Source: JAQUBU01 sp036677685
Lineage (GTDB): Bacteria > Bacillota > Syntrophomonadia > Syntrophomonadales > Syntrophomonadaceae
Reading direction: 5' to 3'
DNA length: 64,000 nucleotides
Assembly: GCA_036677685.1 (NCBI GenBank)
Contig: JAVBWA010000029.1
Span: forward strand, 1-64,000
A program made the translations under genes and the position numbers. Below, piece after piece: positions 8,142 to 16,593 of the stretch (positions are counted from its first letter, which is position 1; every line of letters starts with the position of its first letter). Under the pieces are notes generated by a model. That model ran no database searches and was not told where the DNA came from. It saw nothing but the letters and a program-made list of their open reading frames with translations.

Positions 8142-9461
8142 ATGGATAATCCTGCTTCACTAGCACTTATTTATAGCATCTTAAAAATAATAGCTGCTCT
8201 ACTGCTGGTTGTTTTAAATGGCCTTTTCGTGGCGGCTGAATTTGCCTTTGTTAAAGTGCGCCCTACGCGCATAGCCCAGTTGGCTTCCGAAGGCAATTCC
8301 AAAGCCCTATTGGTTGATGATTGTCTGGAGAATATCGATGCCTACCTCTCAGTCAGCCAGTTGGGAATAACCCTGGCCAGCCTGGGTCTGGGCTGGCTTG
8401 GAGAACCTGCAGTAGCCAGCCTCATATATCCCCTGTTTTCAAACTGGGGTGTGCAAAACCTTGATATATTGCATACGATTTCCTTTGTCATAGCCTTCTC
8501 GGTAATAACCCTGCTTCATGTAGTATTCGGTGAACTAGCTCCGAAGTCGATTGCTATTCAAAAAGCAGAATCCATGGCTCTGTGGCTGGCCGGACCCATG
8601 CGTATGTTTTATTTTATCTTTTATCCGGCGGTAGTTCTCTTAAACGGAACCGCCAACCGGGTTGTAAAACTGTTGGGCCTTCAACCCGCTAGTGAGAGCG
8701 AACTGATTCACAGTGAAGAAGAACTGCGGATGTTAATCTCGGAAAGCTACCGCGGAGGCGAAATAAACCAGGGTGAGCAGGAATTGCTGCAAAATGTTTT
8801 CCGCTTTGAAGACCGGGTAGCCGAAGAAATCATGGTGCCCCGTACGGAAGTGGTATTTCTGGACAGCCGCAAGAGCTTAGCCGATAATCTTAAACTGGTT
8901 CGAAAAACCGGGCACACCCGTTTCCCGCTTTGTGATGGCAGCCCGGACCGGGTAAGCGGTTTAATTAATATTAAAGACCTGTTGAACCTGGATGAGAGTA
9001 TTAAAGAAATATCTGAAATCAAACGGGAAATGCTGTTTGTTCCCGAGGCTATGCCCTTGGGCGAATTGCTGCACACATTCCAAAACAATCACCAGCATAT
9101 GGCCGTGGTTTTGGACGAATACGGCGGGACCGCCGGCATCGTGACCATGGAAAATGTACTGGAAGAACTCGTGGGTGAAATTCAAGACGAGTTCGATAAT
9201 GAAGAACCGGAAATTATATCCGTTGAAGACGGCAGTTTGCTGGTAAGCGGACAGATGTTTATTGATACGGCAGCAGAGAGATTTAAGCTGGATATCGACG
9301 AGGAGGATGAACAGTACAACACCCTGGCAGGTTATATGCTGGGCAAAATAGGCAAGCGCCCCCGCGAAGGGGACACTGTTATTCAGGATAATATAAAACT
9401 CGAAGTTGTGAAAATGAAAGGCATGCGCATTGACCGCATCAAAATCTCCAAAATAAAATAA
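8142..9461 (+). CDS. CNNM/HlyC-CorC family membrane protein
   Basis: The 439-aa protein has the standard order of this family: a DUF21/CNNM transmembrane domain (about residues 10-200, with an NGLFVAAEFAFVKVR start and conserved SVSQLGITLASLGLGWLGEP), a tandem CBS pair (about 220-340, 'VPRTEVVFLD' and 'HMAVVLDEYGGTAGIVTMENVLEELVGEI'), and a C-terminal CorC_HlyC domain. Relatives export or regulate Mg2+/Co2+. The old name hemolysin is misleading. A hairpin with a T-rich tail follows. Confidence 0.9.
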   Translation: MDNPASLALIYSILKIIAALLLVVLNGLFVAAEFAFVKVRPTRIAQLASEGNSKALLVDDCLENIDAYLSVSQLGITLASLGLGWLGEPAVASLIYPLFSNWGVQNLDILHTISFVIAFSVITLLHVVFGELAPKSIAIQKAESMALWLAGPMRMFYFIFYPAVVLLNGTANRVVKLLGLQPASESELIHSEEELRMLISESYRGGEINQGEQELLQNVFRFEDRVAEEIMVPRTEVVFLDSRKSLADNLKLVRKTGHTRFPLCDGSPDRVSGLINIKDLLNLDESIKEISEIKREMLFVPEAMPLGELLHTFQNNHQHMAVVLDEYGGTAGIVTMENVLEELVGEIQDEFDNEEPEIISVEDGSLLVSGQMFIDTAAERFKLDIDEEDEQYNTLAGYMLGKIGKRPREGDTVIQDNIKLEVVKMKGMRIDRIKISKIK

Positions 9462-9483
9462 GCACTAGTGGGAATGAATTTAG

Positions 9484-9518
9484 AATAGGGGCATACGGAT
9501 GACTCCTATTTCTTTTTC
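9484..9518 (+). terminator. Probable terminator of the CNNM gene
   Basis: AATAGG (9484-9489) pairs with CCTATT (9505-9510), followed by TCTTTTTCT. The stem is short, so confidence is moderate. Confidence 0.5.
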
Positions 9519-9523
9519 TGATT

Positions 9524-9669
9524 CTTTTAAAATGAGTGCCGTTTGCCGTATCTTTTTTCTAACTTCTCGCGAACATGGGCTTTGATTTCTTCCATGACTT
9601 CCCGGTGTTTTTTGTAAAAGCCCCGGTTCACAAATACCCCCTGGTTGACCCCGGCATAGATAACCTCAG
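9524..9669 (-). pseudogene. Partial duplicate of the CmpB-like membrane gene at 12357-13154
   Basis: Bases 9524-9614 are nearly identical to 12354-12444 (the 3' end of the membrane gene). Bases 9617-9669 match 13047-13099 (its 5' part). The two blocks are joined directly, and the offset change is 600 bases, exactly 200 codons, so the join keeps frame while removing the membrane core. The first codons and start are absent. It is therefore a decayed or mobilised duplicate, not a functional gene. Confidence 0.85.
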
Positions 9670-10124
9670 GGAAGCAAGGAGACGGCAGGCTGTGTGAATA
9701 CTATTTTGCCCTTTTTATTTATCCCACATATGGTCCATATTAGTCCAATTTTAGGGACACAGGCCATAAAAATCCCTGATATGTTCGTCCTCCACTTCGG
9801 GTTTGACCTGACCATTTTGGGAGTTTTCACATAGCCTGACGGTTCTTCTGTCTAACCGTCCCTCAAGAACTTTTAACCTTATTTATCCCAGTAATAGCCG
9901 TAATCTGGCGAAGTGACGAGTTTGTTTTTATGTAAACTATATTGTTACCCCGTCCTGCAGACATTTATTTTAAATAACTGTTTTGTTGTCTTACCCGTCT
10001 TATGGCGCAAACATTACAAGTATAGTAATCTATGTATAAACATAAATCTGATGAAAACCGTAGCGGAGCATAAGCAACTTAGGGCCAATCAGCGGCTCAT
10101 AACCATATGGTAGGGAAAAACAGT
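9670..10124. other. Intergenic region with a REP-like hairpin, no gene seen
   Basis: No convincing coding frame is visible here. A hairpin GACGGTT-9 nt-AACCGTC lies at 9838-9860. It resembles the GGGACGGTT..AACCGTCCC palindromes scattered near REP-associated transposases in Clostridia; that resemblance is from memory. A minus-strand frame through 9760-9870 is open but has no start and no recognised homologue. The short plus-strand frame at 9913 has no ribosome binding site. Confidence 0.4.
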
Positions 10125-11258
10125 ATGTTACTTGCAAATTATTTAACGATTAATATCTTCGGTCTCTTGATTCTGCTATTGTTATATATCAACGTGCGCC
10201 ATCCCAGCCGCAAGTACTTGTTGGAAGATCGCCTGTTCATTTATATGATAGCCTTCAACGCCCTGCTCCTGGTCCTCGATAGCTGCAACTGGGTCCTGGA
10301 CGGCAATACCGCCGCCTGGGCTTATCCGGCCAACCTGGGCGGAGTTATCCTGTTCTATGCACTCAACCCAATACCCTGCTTGTTATGGAGCCTGTATGCC
10401 GATTACCAAATCCACCACAGTAAGCAGCGCATATCCCGGTTGTGGCTACCCTTGACTATCCTCGCCCTTATCGGAGTCATCCTGGATCTAGCCAGCCCTT
10501 TCACCGGTTGGCTATATTATATTGATGCCGCCAATGTCTATCACCGGGGACCTATCTTTCCGGTTCTGCCTCTGATCTGTTATTCGTATTTAATTTTTAC
10601 CTTTTTCGAAATTGTTATAAACAAATCCCGGATAAAAGCTGATGAATACTGGGCGCTACTGATTTTTATCGTCCCTCCATTTGTAAGCGGATTGCTGCAG
10701 AGCTTTTACTACGGGCTTTCCCTGATCTGGTTCAGCATGACCTTTTCTCTGTTAATAACTTTTATACATGTGCAAAACAAGCAATTGGGGGTCGATCATC
10801 TGACCGGTCTCTACAATCGCCGTCAGCTCGAAACTTATTTATCGGGAAAGGAATATATGCAACTCGGTGATTCCCGCAAACTGCTGGCGGGAATAATGAT
10901 TGACCTGGACAAGTTTAAAAGCATTAACGATTTGTACGGGCACGCAGCCGGCGACCAGGCTCTCGAGGAGACCAGTTGCATCCTGCGCAAGAGCCTGCGC
11001 AAGAATGACTTTATCTCTCGCTGGGGTGGAGATGAATTTGCAATATTCATGGAAATTGACCAGGCGGAGGATTTGCCCAACACCATAGCCCGTATCCTGG
11101 ACAACCTGACGGACTTCAACACCAACAGCGGGTCACCCTACAAGTTGAGCTTCAGCATGGGCTATGATATCTACGATCCTAATTCAGGCATGAGCCTGCA
11201 CCAGTTTCAAAAGCATATTGATCAGAAAATGTACACCGACAAGAAGAGCAAACAGTAA
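10125..11258 (+). CDS. Membrane-bound diguanylate cyclase (GGDEF)
   Basis: The protein makes cyclic di-GMP. About six to seven hydrophobic helices (residues 1-215) form an N-terminal membrane sensor of unknown ligand. A GGDEF domain follows, with an intact active site RWGGDEFA (GGDEF at residues 301-305) and an intact inhibitory I-site RKND exactly five residues before it. It should therefore be active and product-inhibited. I chose the ATG at 10125 because TAGGGA precedes it at normal spacing; the in-frame ATG at 10107 lacks a ribosome binding site. It is the only evidently intact gene in the debris-rich 9.5-12.3 kb stretch. Confidence 0.9.
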   Translation: MLLANYLTINIFGLLILLLLYINVRHPSRKYLLEDRLFIYMIAFNALLLVLDSCNWVLDGNTAAWAYPANLGGVILFYALNPIPCLLWSLYADYQIHHSKQRISRLWLPLTILALIGVILDLASPFTGWLYYIDAANVYHRGPIFPVLPLICYSYLIFTFFEIVINKSRIKADEYWALLIFIVPPFVSGLLQSFYYGLSLIWFSMTFSLLITFIHVQNKQLGVDHLTGLYNRRQLETYLSGKEYMQLGDSRKLLAGIMIDLDKFKSINDLYGHAAGDQALEETSCILRKSLRKNDFISRWGGDEFAIFMEIDQAEDLPNTIARILDNLTDFNTNSGSPYKLSFSMGYDIYDPNSGMSLHQFQKHIDQKMYTDKKSKQ

Positions 11259-11278
11259 GACAGGGGGCCGGTTCTTGT

Positions 11279-11377
11279 CATCTCGGTGACGGCATCAATG
11301 ATGCCCCGGTTATTACCAGAGCATATATTGGCAGGGCAATGGGCGGGCTAGGCAGCAACGCAGCCATGGGAGCCTGA
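11279..11377 (+). pseudogene. P-type ATPase fragment
   Basis: Reading in frame from 11279, the translation contains LGDGINDAPVITRAYIGRAM and then GGLGSNAAMGA before a stop. This is the hinge motif GDGxNDAP and following helix of heavy-metal P1B-type ATPases (CadA/ZntA/CopA). Only about 33 codons survive, with no start, so it is a gene remnant. Confidence 0.8.
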
Positions 11378-11437
11378 TACGGCAAAAAACCGTCAGACTG
11401 TACTTTCAGGGATATTCCTTTATTATTGTTATTAATT

Positions 11438-11617
11438 TTATTCCTCTATGGTACTATGGAGTATTCCGTTATCGCATTTTTTATCTTTGCCGTATTGACA
11501 AAACATAAGGCAGGACGGCAAATTCTTCCACGGATATATACACTCATAAGTTTCTTCAGTTCCCCCGGATACCTGTTTCAATTCTTCATCCGCAATTACT
11601 GGCTTATCTTTTTTCAA
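11438..11617 (-). CDS. Double-glycine leader peptide, bacteriocin-like precursor
   Basis: The peptide has 59 aa. Its leader MKKDKPVIADEELKQVSGG ends in a classic Gly-Gly cleavage site of the type cut by peptidase-containing ABC exporters. The predicted core is 40 residues with four cysteines (C-x9-C-x3-C-x7-C). The start is TTG at 11615-11617, nine bases after AGGGGAG; another in-frame TTG at 11624 is too close to that site. Next to it on the same strand lies only the C-terminal scrap of an exporter, so the peptide is probably an orphan. It could still be exported by a transporter elsewhere. Confidence 0.65.
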   Translation of the reverse strand: MKKDKPVIADEELKQVSGGTEETYECIYPWKNLPSCLMFCQYGKDKKCDNGILHSTIEE

Positions 11618-11696
11618 CGTAGCCAACTCCCCTTTCTCGTATTTAAACTTTAAAACACAAATTGCTTCTTTGACTTGAAAAAAGTACCTCCATATT

Positions 11697-11925
11697 TTAA
11701 AATAGTGTGGTCTTGCCTACAAATGATTCATCGTCAAGTCTTTGCCTTTCCACCAGTTCGGCAAAATAACCGCCCTTTTGGATCAGTTCTTCATAGTTGC
11801 CGTCCTCTTTGATCTTGCCGCTTTCCAGCACAATGATGCGGTCGCAATGGCGAATGGTGGAAAGCCGGTGGGCTATGACAATCCGGGTGCTTTGCAGAGA
11901 ATCCATGGCCTCCGATACTTGTTTT
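11697..11925 (-). pseudogene. Truncated ABC exporter (bacteriocin-type), C-terminal end
   Basis: Only the last 75 or so residues remain: the stretch around DSLQSTRIVIAHRLSTI (the H-loop of an ABC ATPase) followed by the D/E-loop tail and ELVERQ. This matches the end of NHLP/peptidase-type bacteriocin exporters. The similarity begins at KQVSEAMDS and is interrupted by an in-frame TAA immediately upstream, so Walker A, Walker B and the membrane domain are gone. It lies upstream of the double-glycine peptide, and the pair reads as a ruined bacteriocin locus. Confidence 0.82.
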
Positions 11926-12356
11926 TAGATAGGAATTTACTTTTTCCATTTCAGTATACCATAGCATATTATTAGTAGGTTAAACATACTTGAGCAAGGA
12001 AATGGGTCGGGGTTTCATGATGTTGGGCAATGTATAGCCAGTGAGGGAAAGGCATCCTGCTGGTTTCATCACAATTGAATCAGATTTCAGAAACTTATCC
12101 AGAATCCGGGCGTAGTTAAATAAACTATGAAAAATTCACTATTCTGTCGTGACAATCAACATAGTACTCATCATTGCTTGCCTAAAGCTCAGCCAGTGAA
12201 ACACGATCCCTGAATCATCCGACCCTGCCGGCATGCATATTCTATGTCCAGGGCAGAAATTGGCGGTGGATCATGATTTTTCGTCACCCACAGATTTAGA
12301 TGCACCAGTACCTTCTTGATGAGAAAACCCCTGTTTAAGGTAAAGCGATAAGACTT
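11926..12356. other. Intergenic debris, possible transposase tail at 12189-12326
   Basis: On the minus strand, 12326-12189 reads in one frame through KKVLVHLNLWVTKNHDPPP and ends in a stop. The 'K.L.HL.LW......PPP' pattern recalls the C-terminus of IS91-type (Y2) transposases. That assignment is from memory of the family pattern and is weak. Nothing else is recognisable in this region. Confidence 0.3.
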
Positions 12357-13154
12357 TTAAAATGAGTGCCGTTTGCCGTATCTTTTTTCTAGCTTCTCGC
12401 GAACATGGGCTTTGATTTCTTCCATGACTTCCCGGTGTTTTTTGGACTGAATATTAGGGAAAGCATGCAGCAAACGCTTTTGTTCAATATGTACGAGAGC
12501 AATCAATTCTTCGTGTTTGGCTCTCAGATCTTCCCTGAGCTTATCGTTGGCATCAGACAGGGCAATGCTGCCATCAACTGCAACGGTGCCAATAGCATCG
12601 GAAACCCTTCTGAGCGCATGGGCAACATCGTCGATTTGCTGCAGGCGCTGGTTGAGTTTAGTGACCGTCGCAACCGTTACCACATTATCAACAATGAAAG
12701 CACCACTGAAAAACAGTAAAAACGGCAGGCTGAACCGGTCAGGAACAATTACCAGCAGTTGGTTGATGAACGGATGTAAAACATCCACGATCAAAACACA
12801 GGCGAGGCCCCATAAAAGGGAGAATTTCAAACATATGTAACCGCCAATATTAAAAGGTTCATGGGAATAATCCCACCATCTCTGGTGAAAAAGCTTTTCC
12901 ATCAAAAAGCCGGTTAGCAGTTCCAAAAGCGATGTTAAAAACACGGACCCTACATACAGCAGCAACAGGTTTTCACGCAGGGGCAGCAAACAAAGCAGCA
13001 CCGTGAGAACGCCAAAGCCATAAATCGGGCATACAGTTCCGTTTAAAAAGCCCCGGTTCACGAATATCCCCTGATTGACCCCGGCATAGATGACCTCAGT
13101 ACACCATCCCAGAAAAGCATAAATAAAGAAAAGCCAGATGATTTTCTCCATCAT
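12357..13154 (-). CDS. Putative ABC transporter permease (CmpB-like membrane protein)
   Basis: This 265-aa polytopic protein begins KIIWLFFIYAFLGWCTEVIYA and continues with FVNRGFLNGTVCPIYGFG, both hallmarks of the ABC_trans_CmpB (PF06541) family. About five hydrophobic helices precede a cytoplasmic, charged C-terminal helix region (about residues 165-265). Its biological role is not established; the family name is historical. A partial copy, deleted for exactly 200 internal codons, lies at 9524-9669. The intact copy has an RBS-proximal ATG and no clear operon partner. Confidence 0.8.
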   Translation of the reverse strand: MMEKIIWLFFIYAFLGWCTEVIYAGVNQGIFVNRGFLNGTVCPIYGFGVLTVLLCLLPLRENLLLLYVGSVFLTSLLELLTGFLMEKLFHQRWWDYSHEPFNIGGYICLKFSLLWGLACVLIVDVLHPFINQLLVIVPDRFSLPFLLFFSGAFIVDNVVTVATVTKLNQRLQQIDDVAHALRRVSDAIGTVAVDGSIALSDANDKLREDLRAKHEELIALVHIEQKRLLHAFPNIQSKKHREVMEEIKAHVREKLEKRYGKRHSF

Positions 13155-13317
13155 TCACCTCAACAGTTTTGTATATATCATAATTCAGAAATAAGCAAAA
13201 AAGGAATCGTTTTTCAGGATTTTCAGTAAACAAGTACATTGCAGATTCGCCGTATTCTCTACGGCAAACGCAATTATGAATGACTCCTGTAAAAATGAGT
13301 ACTGCCGGGTGTACAGC

Positions 13318-13346
13318 AATAACTCGGGGTCAGACCCCGAGTTATT
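13318..13346. repeat. Palindromic hairpin
   Basis: AATAACTCGGGGTC and GACCCCGAGTTATT flank a single central A, giving an almost perfect 29-base palindrome. It lies 18 bases past the stop of the acetyltransferase gene and could terminate it, but no T-run follows. The GGGGTCAGACCCC centre is common in dispersed clostridial palindromes. Confidence 0.6.
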
Positions 13347-13363
13347 GAAGAACGATATCTGCT

Positions 13364-14017
13364 TTATATACCTGTATCGGCAGCAATTTTCTTCAGCATC
13401 TCCAGGTTTCCATGCTGAATATATTGCATGCTGGCCAGGATTTTCTCCTCGGGCCAATCCCACCATCTCAGGTCAAGGAGTGCAGCAATATCCTCGTCTG
13501 CAAACCGCTTGCGGATCGGTCGGGCGGGAACACCACCCACTATAGTGTAAGGCGGAACATCTTTGGTAACCACCGCGCGAGTTCCAATGACGGCACCGTC
13601 ACCAATAGTGACCCCGGCTAAGACCACCGCCTCAAAGCCTATCCACACATCATTGCCTACAACAATATCGCCCTTGTTGTCCCATGACTCCGAGGCCCAC
13701 ATGCCATGTTCCCATTCATCATAAAACAGTGGAAATGGATAAGTGGATAAGGAATCCAGAGTGTGATTGGCGCTGTTCAATAAAAACCTGGCACCGCAGG
13801 CAATCGAACAAAACTTGCCGATAATCAGCCGGTCATTATTTATGGGATAATGGTATAGAACATTATTCTTTTGGAAGTCCCTGGGATCATGAACAAAATC
13901 GTTATAGAATGTGAAATCCCCAATTTCTATATAAGGACTGTCAATCACATTTTTCAGATATACAATCTCTGTATCCCCAATTCTGGGATAAACCTTCATA
14001 CTATCTGGAATAGCCAT
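13364..14017 (-). CDS. CatB/Vat-type O-acetyltransferase
   Basis: This 217-aa left-handed beta-helix (hexapeptide) acetyltransferase uses acetyl-CoA. Visible features are the hexapeptide repeats (IGKFCSIACGARFLL, GDIVVGNDVWIGFEAVVLAGVTIGDGAVIGTRAVV), the active-site His in NSANHTLDSLSTYPF, and the C-terminal DLRWWDWPEEKI motif typical of xenobiotic acetyltransferases. Family members inactivate streptogramin A or chloramphenicol. Whether this one confers resistance is unknown. The start at 14015-14017 follows GGAGG by six bases; an in-frame ATG 12 bases upstream overlaps that site. Confidence 0.88.
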   Translation of the reverse strand: MAIPDSMKVYPRIGDTEIVYLKNVIDSPYIEIGDFTFYNDFVHDPRDFQKNNVLYHYPINNDRLIIGKFCSIACGARFLLNSANHTLDSLSTYPFPLFYDEWEHGMWASESWDNKGDIVVGNDVWIGFEAVVLAGVTIGDGAVIGTRAVVTKDVPPYTIVGGVPARPIRKRFADEDIAALLDLRWWDWPEEKILASMQYIQHGNLEMLKKIAADTGI

Positions 14018-14158
14018 AATAACCTCCATATTTCATTAGTTATTTTCTAAAAGACTATTCCAGCCAATACAATGCAGCGTTTCAATGATATCACTTCTTT
14101 TCTTCTGTTAGTCATTTAATCAGTAAATTGGTATGAATTAAATGTATAGAATCGTCGT

Positions 14159-14380
14159 TCATTTTTTACTGGGATAAGGCTTCTTTTCATCAGTTCTATC
14201 TACTAAATAATCAATGCTCGTACCGAATAAATCCGCAATTTTTATTAAAACCTGTATCGGGATATTCAAATTTCCCAATTCATAATCGGAATAAGTAGTT
14301 TGATGAATTTTCAAATATGCAGCCATCTGAGCCTGGGTCATATCCTTATCTTCCCGTATATTGCGTATTCTTTCATACAT
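14159..14380 (-). CDS. XRE-family helix-turn-helix regulator
   Basis: The 73-aa protein is essentially one Cro/CI-type HTH domain: IRNIREDKDMTQAQMAAYL, then a recognition helix in HQTTYSDYELG, then LIKIADLFGTSIDYLV. GAGGTGAATTAA precedes the ATG. Two operator-like palindromes lie in the divergent intergenic space, so it most likely represses itself and the small genes transcribed the other way. Confidence 0.88.
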   Translation of the reverse strand: MYERIRNIREDKDMTQAQMAAYLKIHQTTYSDYELGNLNIPIQVLIKIADLFGTSIDYLVDRTDEKKPYPSKK

Positions 14381-14407
14381 TTAATTCACCTCATAATGAT
14401 TATGCCC

Positions 14408-14450
14408 TAAGGGAATATCCCTTATTGACCTTTAAGTGAATATCCCTTAA
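14408..14450. promoter_or_regulatory. Tandem operator for the XRE regulator
   Basis: TAAGGGAATATCCCTTA (14408-14424) and TTAAGTGAATATCCCTTAA (14432-14450) are two imperfect palindromes sharing AAGGGATATTC. Their centres are about 25 bases apart. They lie between the divergent XRE gene and the 54-aa frame, the expected place for autoregulation. Confidence 0.65.
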
Positions 14451-14484
14451 AATAGTTTTGATGTACTCATAGGAGGGGAATTAT

Positions 14485-14649
14485 ATGAATCGAGAAGCTG
14501 TAAATTTATATGAAAAGCCCATCAAGAAGTCTTTCTCCAGGATTAGTGCCGGAATTGCCGATGCAACAGATTTATCCCAGAATTCAAGACAAATCTCAGC
14601 CAATGCAGAAGCATTCTTGATAGATGCACTGAATATTTGGAATAATTAG
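14485..14649 (+). CDS. Small protein of unknown function (54 aa)
   Basis: A frame from ATG to TAG preceded by AGGAGGGGAATTAT, a near-perfect ribosome binding site. The product is soluble and mixed in charge, with no cysteines, no signal and no recognised domain. It is divergent from the XRE regulator and shares its operator region, and the 107-aa gene follows 10 bases later, so the two probably form one regulated unit. Confidence 0.6.
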   Translation: MNREAVNLYEKPIKKSFSRISAGIADATDLSQNSRQISANAEAFLIDALNIWNN

Positions 14650-14659
14650 GATATAGAAA

Positions 14660-14983
14660 ATGAAACCAGATTCTATTGATATGCTTCATAATATTTTGAA
14701 GCATATAGACTATCGATTTGATTTTTTGATGGGAATTGTTTATCGAAAAGCGGCAGATGACTGTACGGAAAACAAGATCTGTTCAACGGTGCTCCGGTCT
14801 TCGCTGGAAATCGAGAATTATCTGTCCCGGCATGAAATCGATATGATCATTCTAACCTGCCCGGCGCATATGCCTGTGGTATTAGATCGAACCGAACTAG
14901 AATGGGTTAAACATACATCAGATCTGTCCGATTGGATTACTGAGCATTGGAAAACGGAATTATCAATTGTTGCCGTGTCATAG
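14660..14983 (+). CDS. Hypothetical protein (107 aa)
   Basis: No family is recognised. The product is soluble and slightly acidic, with a C-terminal region rich in tryptophan (LEWVKHTSDLSDWITEHWKTE). The ribosome binding site is weak, so translation may be coupled to the 54-aa frame just upstream. Its position inside the XRE-controlled unit suggests a small accessory or regulatory role, perhaps linked to the defence operon that ends 250 bases away. That link is inference only. Confidence 0.55.
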   Translation: MKPDSIDMLHNILKHIDYRFDFLMGIVYRKAADDCTENKICSTVLRSSLEIENYLSRHEIDMIILTCPAHMPVVLDRTELEWVKHTSDLSDWITEHWKTELSIVAVS

Positions 14984-15231
14984 AATAATGCCAATTTTAT
15001 GAAGAGCCGAGCACTTAAATTAATATTTTAAGAAACAATTGTGGGCTGTCCATGGTGGTAATATCTATCTTCTCTGATTTTTTGGAAGAGACTTTCAAAA
15101 CCTATCTGCTTTTTTCCTCAACCTTGCTGTAGAACTAGCCCCCAAACCGATACGGAAAAGCAAGAGAGCAACCTTGTCGCAAGGTATAGCACTTCTCTTC
15201 AACTATCTTGTTACTACATTCGTTTAAATCT

Positions 15232-16026
15232 TTATTCAGGCGGATTATCATGATGCTTAAAAACAACCATAGCATACATAAACTCATCAAAAACAACCTT
15301 ACAATATATATTGATGCCGTCAAACCAACAAACATATCTGTAGTTGTTATTTTGAACATCGTTCCAGTCCATTACAGCATAAGGAATTACAATATCTCCT
15401 ATACTGTCTATAGGAGACATTACTAGCTCAAGAACATAGATTTGATTAAATGCTCGAGAACCTACGATAGGCAGGAGGTTATCATTCATAGGAATTAAAT
15501 CATCCCAAGAATCAATTTCTTCAGTTGTCATGTTTGGTCGAAATGAATAGGAAACATATTCAGGAATACCATCCCAAGAGTCAGTATAGAAACCAATAGT
15601 AAGCTCATATGTTATGTGGCATATTGCGAGCTTTATTAAGATTCTGGCAATTCTGTCATCAAAATGAATTTGACCAGAACTGACGCATTCTTCAAATTTT
15701 TGTTGCGCCTCTTTAACCTCTTTTCTTTCTAATAGTATTGTCTTCAATTTATATGAGCAATGATGCTCATACGCCTGGATAAATGCTTTCGTGTACAGTT
15801 CATCAGACGAAAATCCGTTATTGCATCTTTCACAAGCAGGGACTACGGGTAAATCTGTTGGGTATGGCTTGGTAAGAAAAACTCTCGAAGGACAATGCTC
15901 TCTTGTAGTAGCTGATTCCCCGCAATATACACATTGCATATCCGAACCACGCTTGAAAACGATTCTCGGTCGATATTCGTCGGGGCCCCAATATTTGTTA
16001 AAGTTGAAGTTATCAGCTTCATTCAT
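15232..16026 (-). CDS. HNH-nuclease-like protein, last gene of defence operon
   Basis: The protein has 264 aa. A compact N-terminal HNH-like motif is visible: CVYC at 32-35, TREHCPSRVF with His44, and ACERCNNGFSSDE with Cys65/Cys68 and Asn70. This matches the CxxC...H...CxxCN layout of zinc-stabilised HNH domains. The rest is helical and unrecognised. It is separated from vsr by 110 bases, so it may have its own control or be loosely attached. Such proteins accompany restriction-modification genes, and a DNA-cutting role is likely but unproven. Confidence 0.65.
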   Translation of the reverse strand: MNEADNFNFNKYWGPDEYRPRIVFKRGSDMQCVYCGESATTREHCPSRVFLTKPYPTDLPVVPACERCNNGFSSDELYTKAFIQAYEHHCSYKLKTILLERKEVKEAQQKFEECVSSGQIHFDDRIARILIKLAICHITYELTIGFYTDSWDGIPEYVSYSFRPNMTTEEIDSWDDLIPMNDNLLPIVGSRAFNQIYVLELVMSPIDSIGDIVIPYAVMDWNDVQNNNYRYVCWFDGINIYCKVVFDEFMYAMVVFKHHDNPPE

Positions 16027-16135
16027 TTTTAATACCTCTGTAAATCAAACAATATGGCATCCCACTCATCCCGTGGTGGGAAGACATGTAAATAAAATGA
16101 AAAACAGAAATCTAAAATCCTTCATGACGGTATTT

Positions 16136-16558
16136 TTAAAGGCATTTAATTATCTGCTGATACACTTGCTCAAGCCGCTCATCTCTGACAGCTTTTTTCA
16201 GTTCGCATTCCCATACGATATGCACATTCCATCCATCTTTTCTGAGGGCTGCATAGTTTTCTTCATCACGTTTGCGGTTTTTCTCAAGCTTCGGCTCCCA
16301 GTAGTCTTGATTGGATTTTGGAAGGACAAAATCAGGGCAGCTTTCGTGGCAATGCCAGAAACAGCCGTTTATAAACACAGCGGTTTTGTACTTCGGAAGC
16401 AGAATATCAGGATGACCAGGATACCTCTTGTCATTTTTTCTGTATCTTAGTCCTTTAGAAAACAGAAATTTCCGCACTATGTTCTCAGGTTTTGTGTTTT
16501 GGCTTCTAATGTGCGACATATTATAGCTTCTGATTTCTTTAGAATGCATATCCGCCAT
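16136..16558 (-). CDS. vsr: Very-short-patch-repair endonuclease (Vsr)
   Basis: The 140-aa length is normal for the family. Vsr nicks DNA 5' of T in T:G mismatches formed by deamination of 5-methylcytosine, limiting the mutational cost of a cytosine methylase. Visible motifs are MSHIRSQNTKPE, the catalytic-Asp PGHPDILLPKYKTAVFINGC, and the zinc/active-site CFWHCHESCP. The gene follows the methyltransferase by 35 bases in the same direction, the usual pairing. It seems complete. Confidence 0.95.
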   Translation of the reverse strand: MADMHSKEIRSYNMSHIRSQNTKPENIVRKFLFSKGLRYRKNDKRYPGHPDILLPKYKTAVFINGCFWHCHESCPDFVLPKSNQDYWEPKLEKNRKRDEENYAALRKDGWNVHIVWECELKKAVRDERLEQVYQQIIKCL

Positions 16559-16593
16559 TTGCCCACCTCCGGAATGATTCCTCTCTGATAAAG

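Noticed and set aside
9913..10113. Plus-strand 66-codon frame before the diguanylate cyclase
   Set aside because: No ribosome binding site, low-complexity composition, and it overlaps the 5' region of the real gene.
13185..13466. Minus-strand 93-codon frame past the acetyltransferase
   Set aside because: It overlaps the acetyltransferase 3' end and the palindrome in another frame, with no recognisable product.
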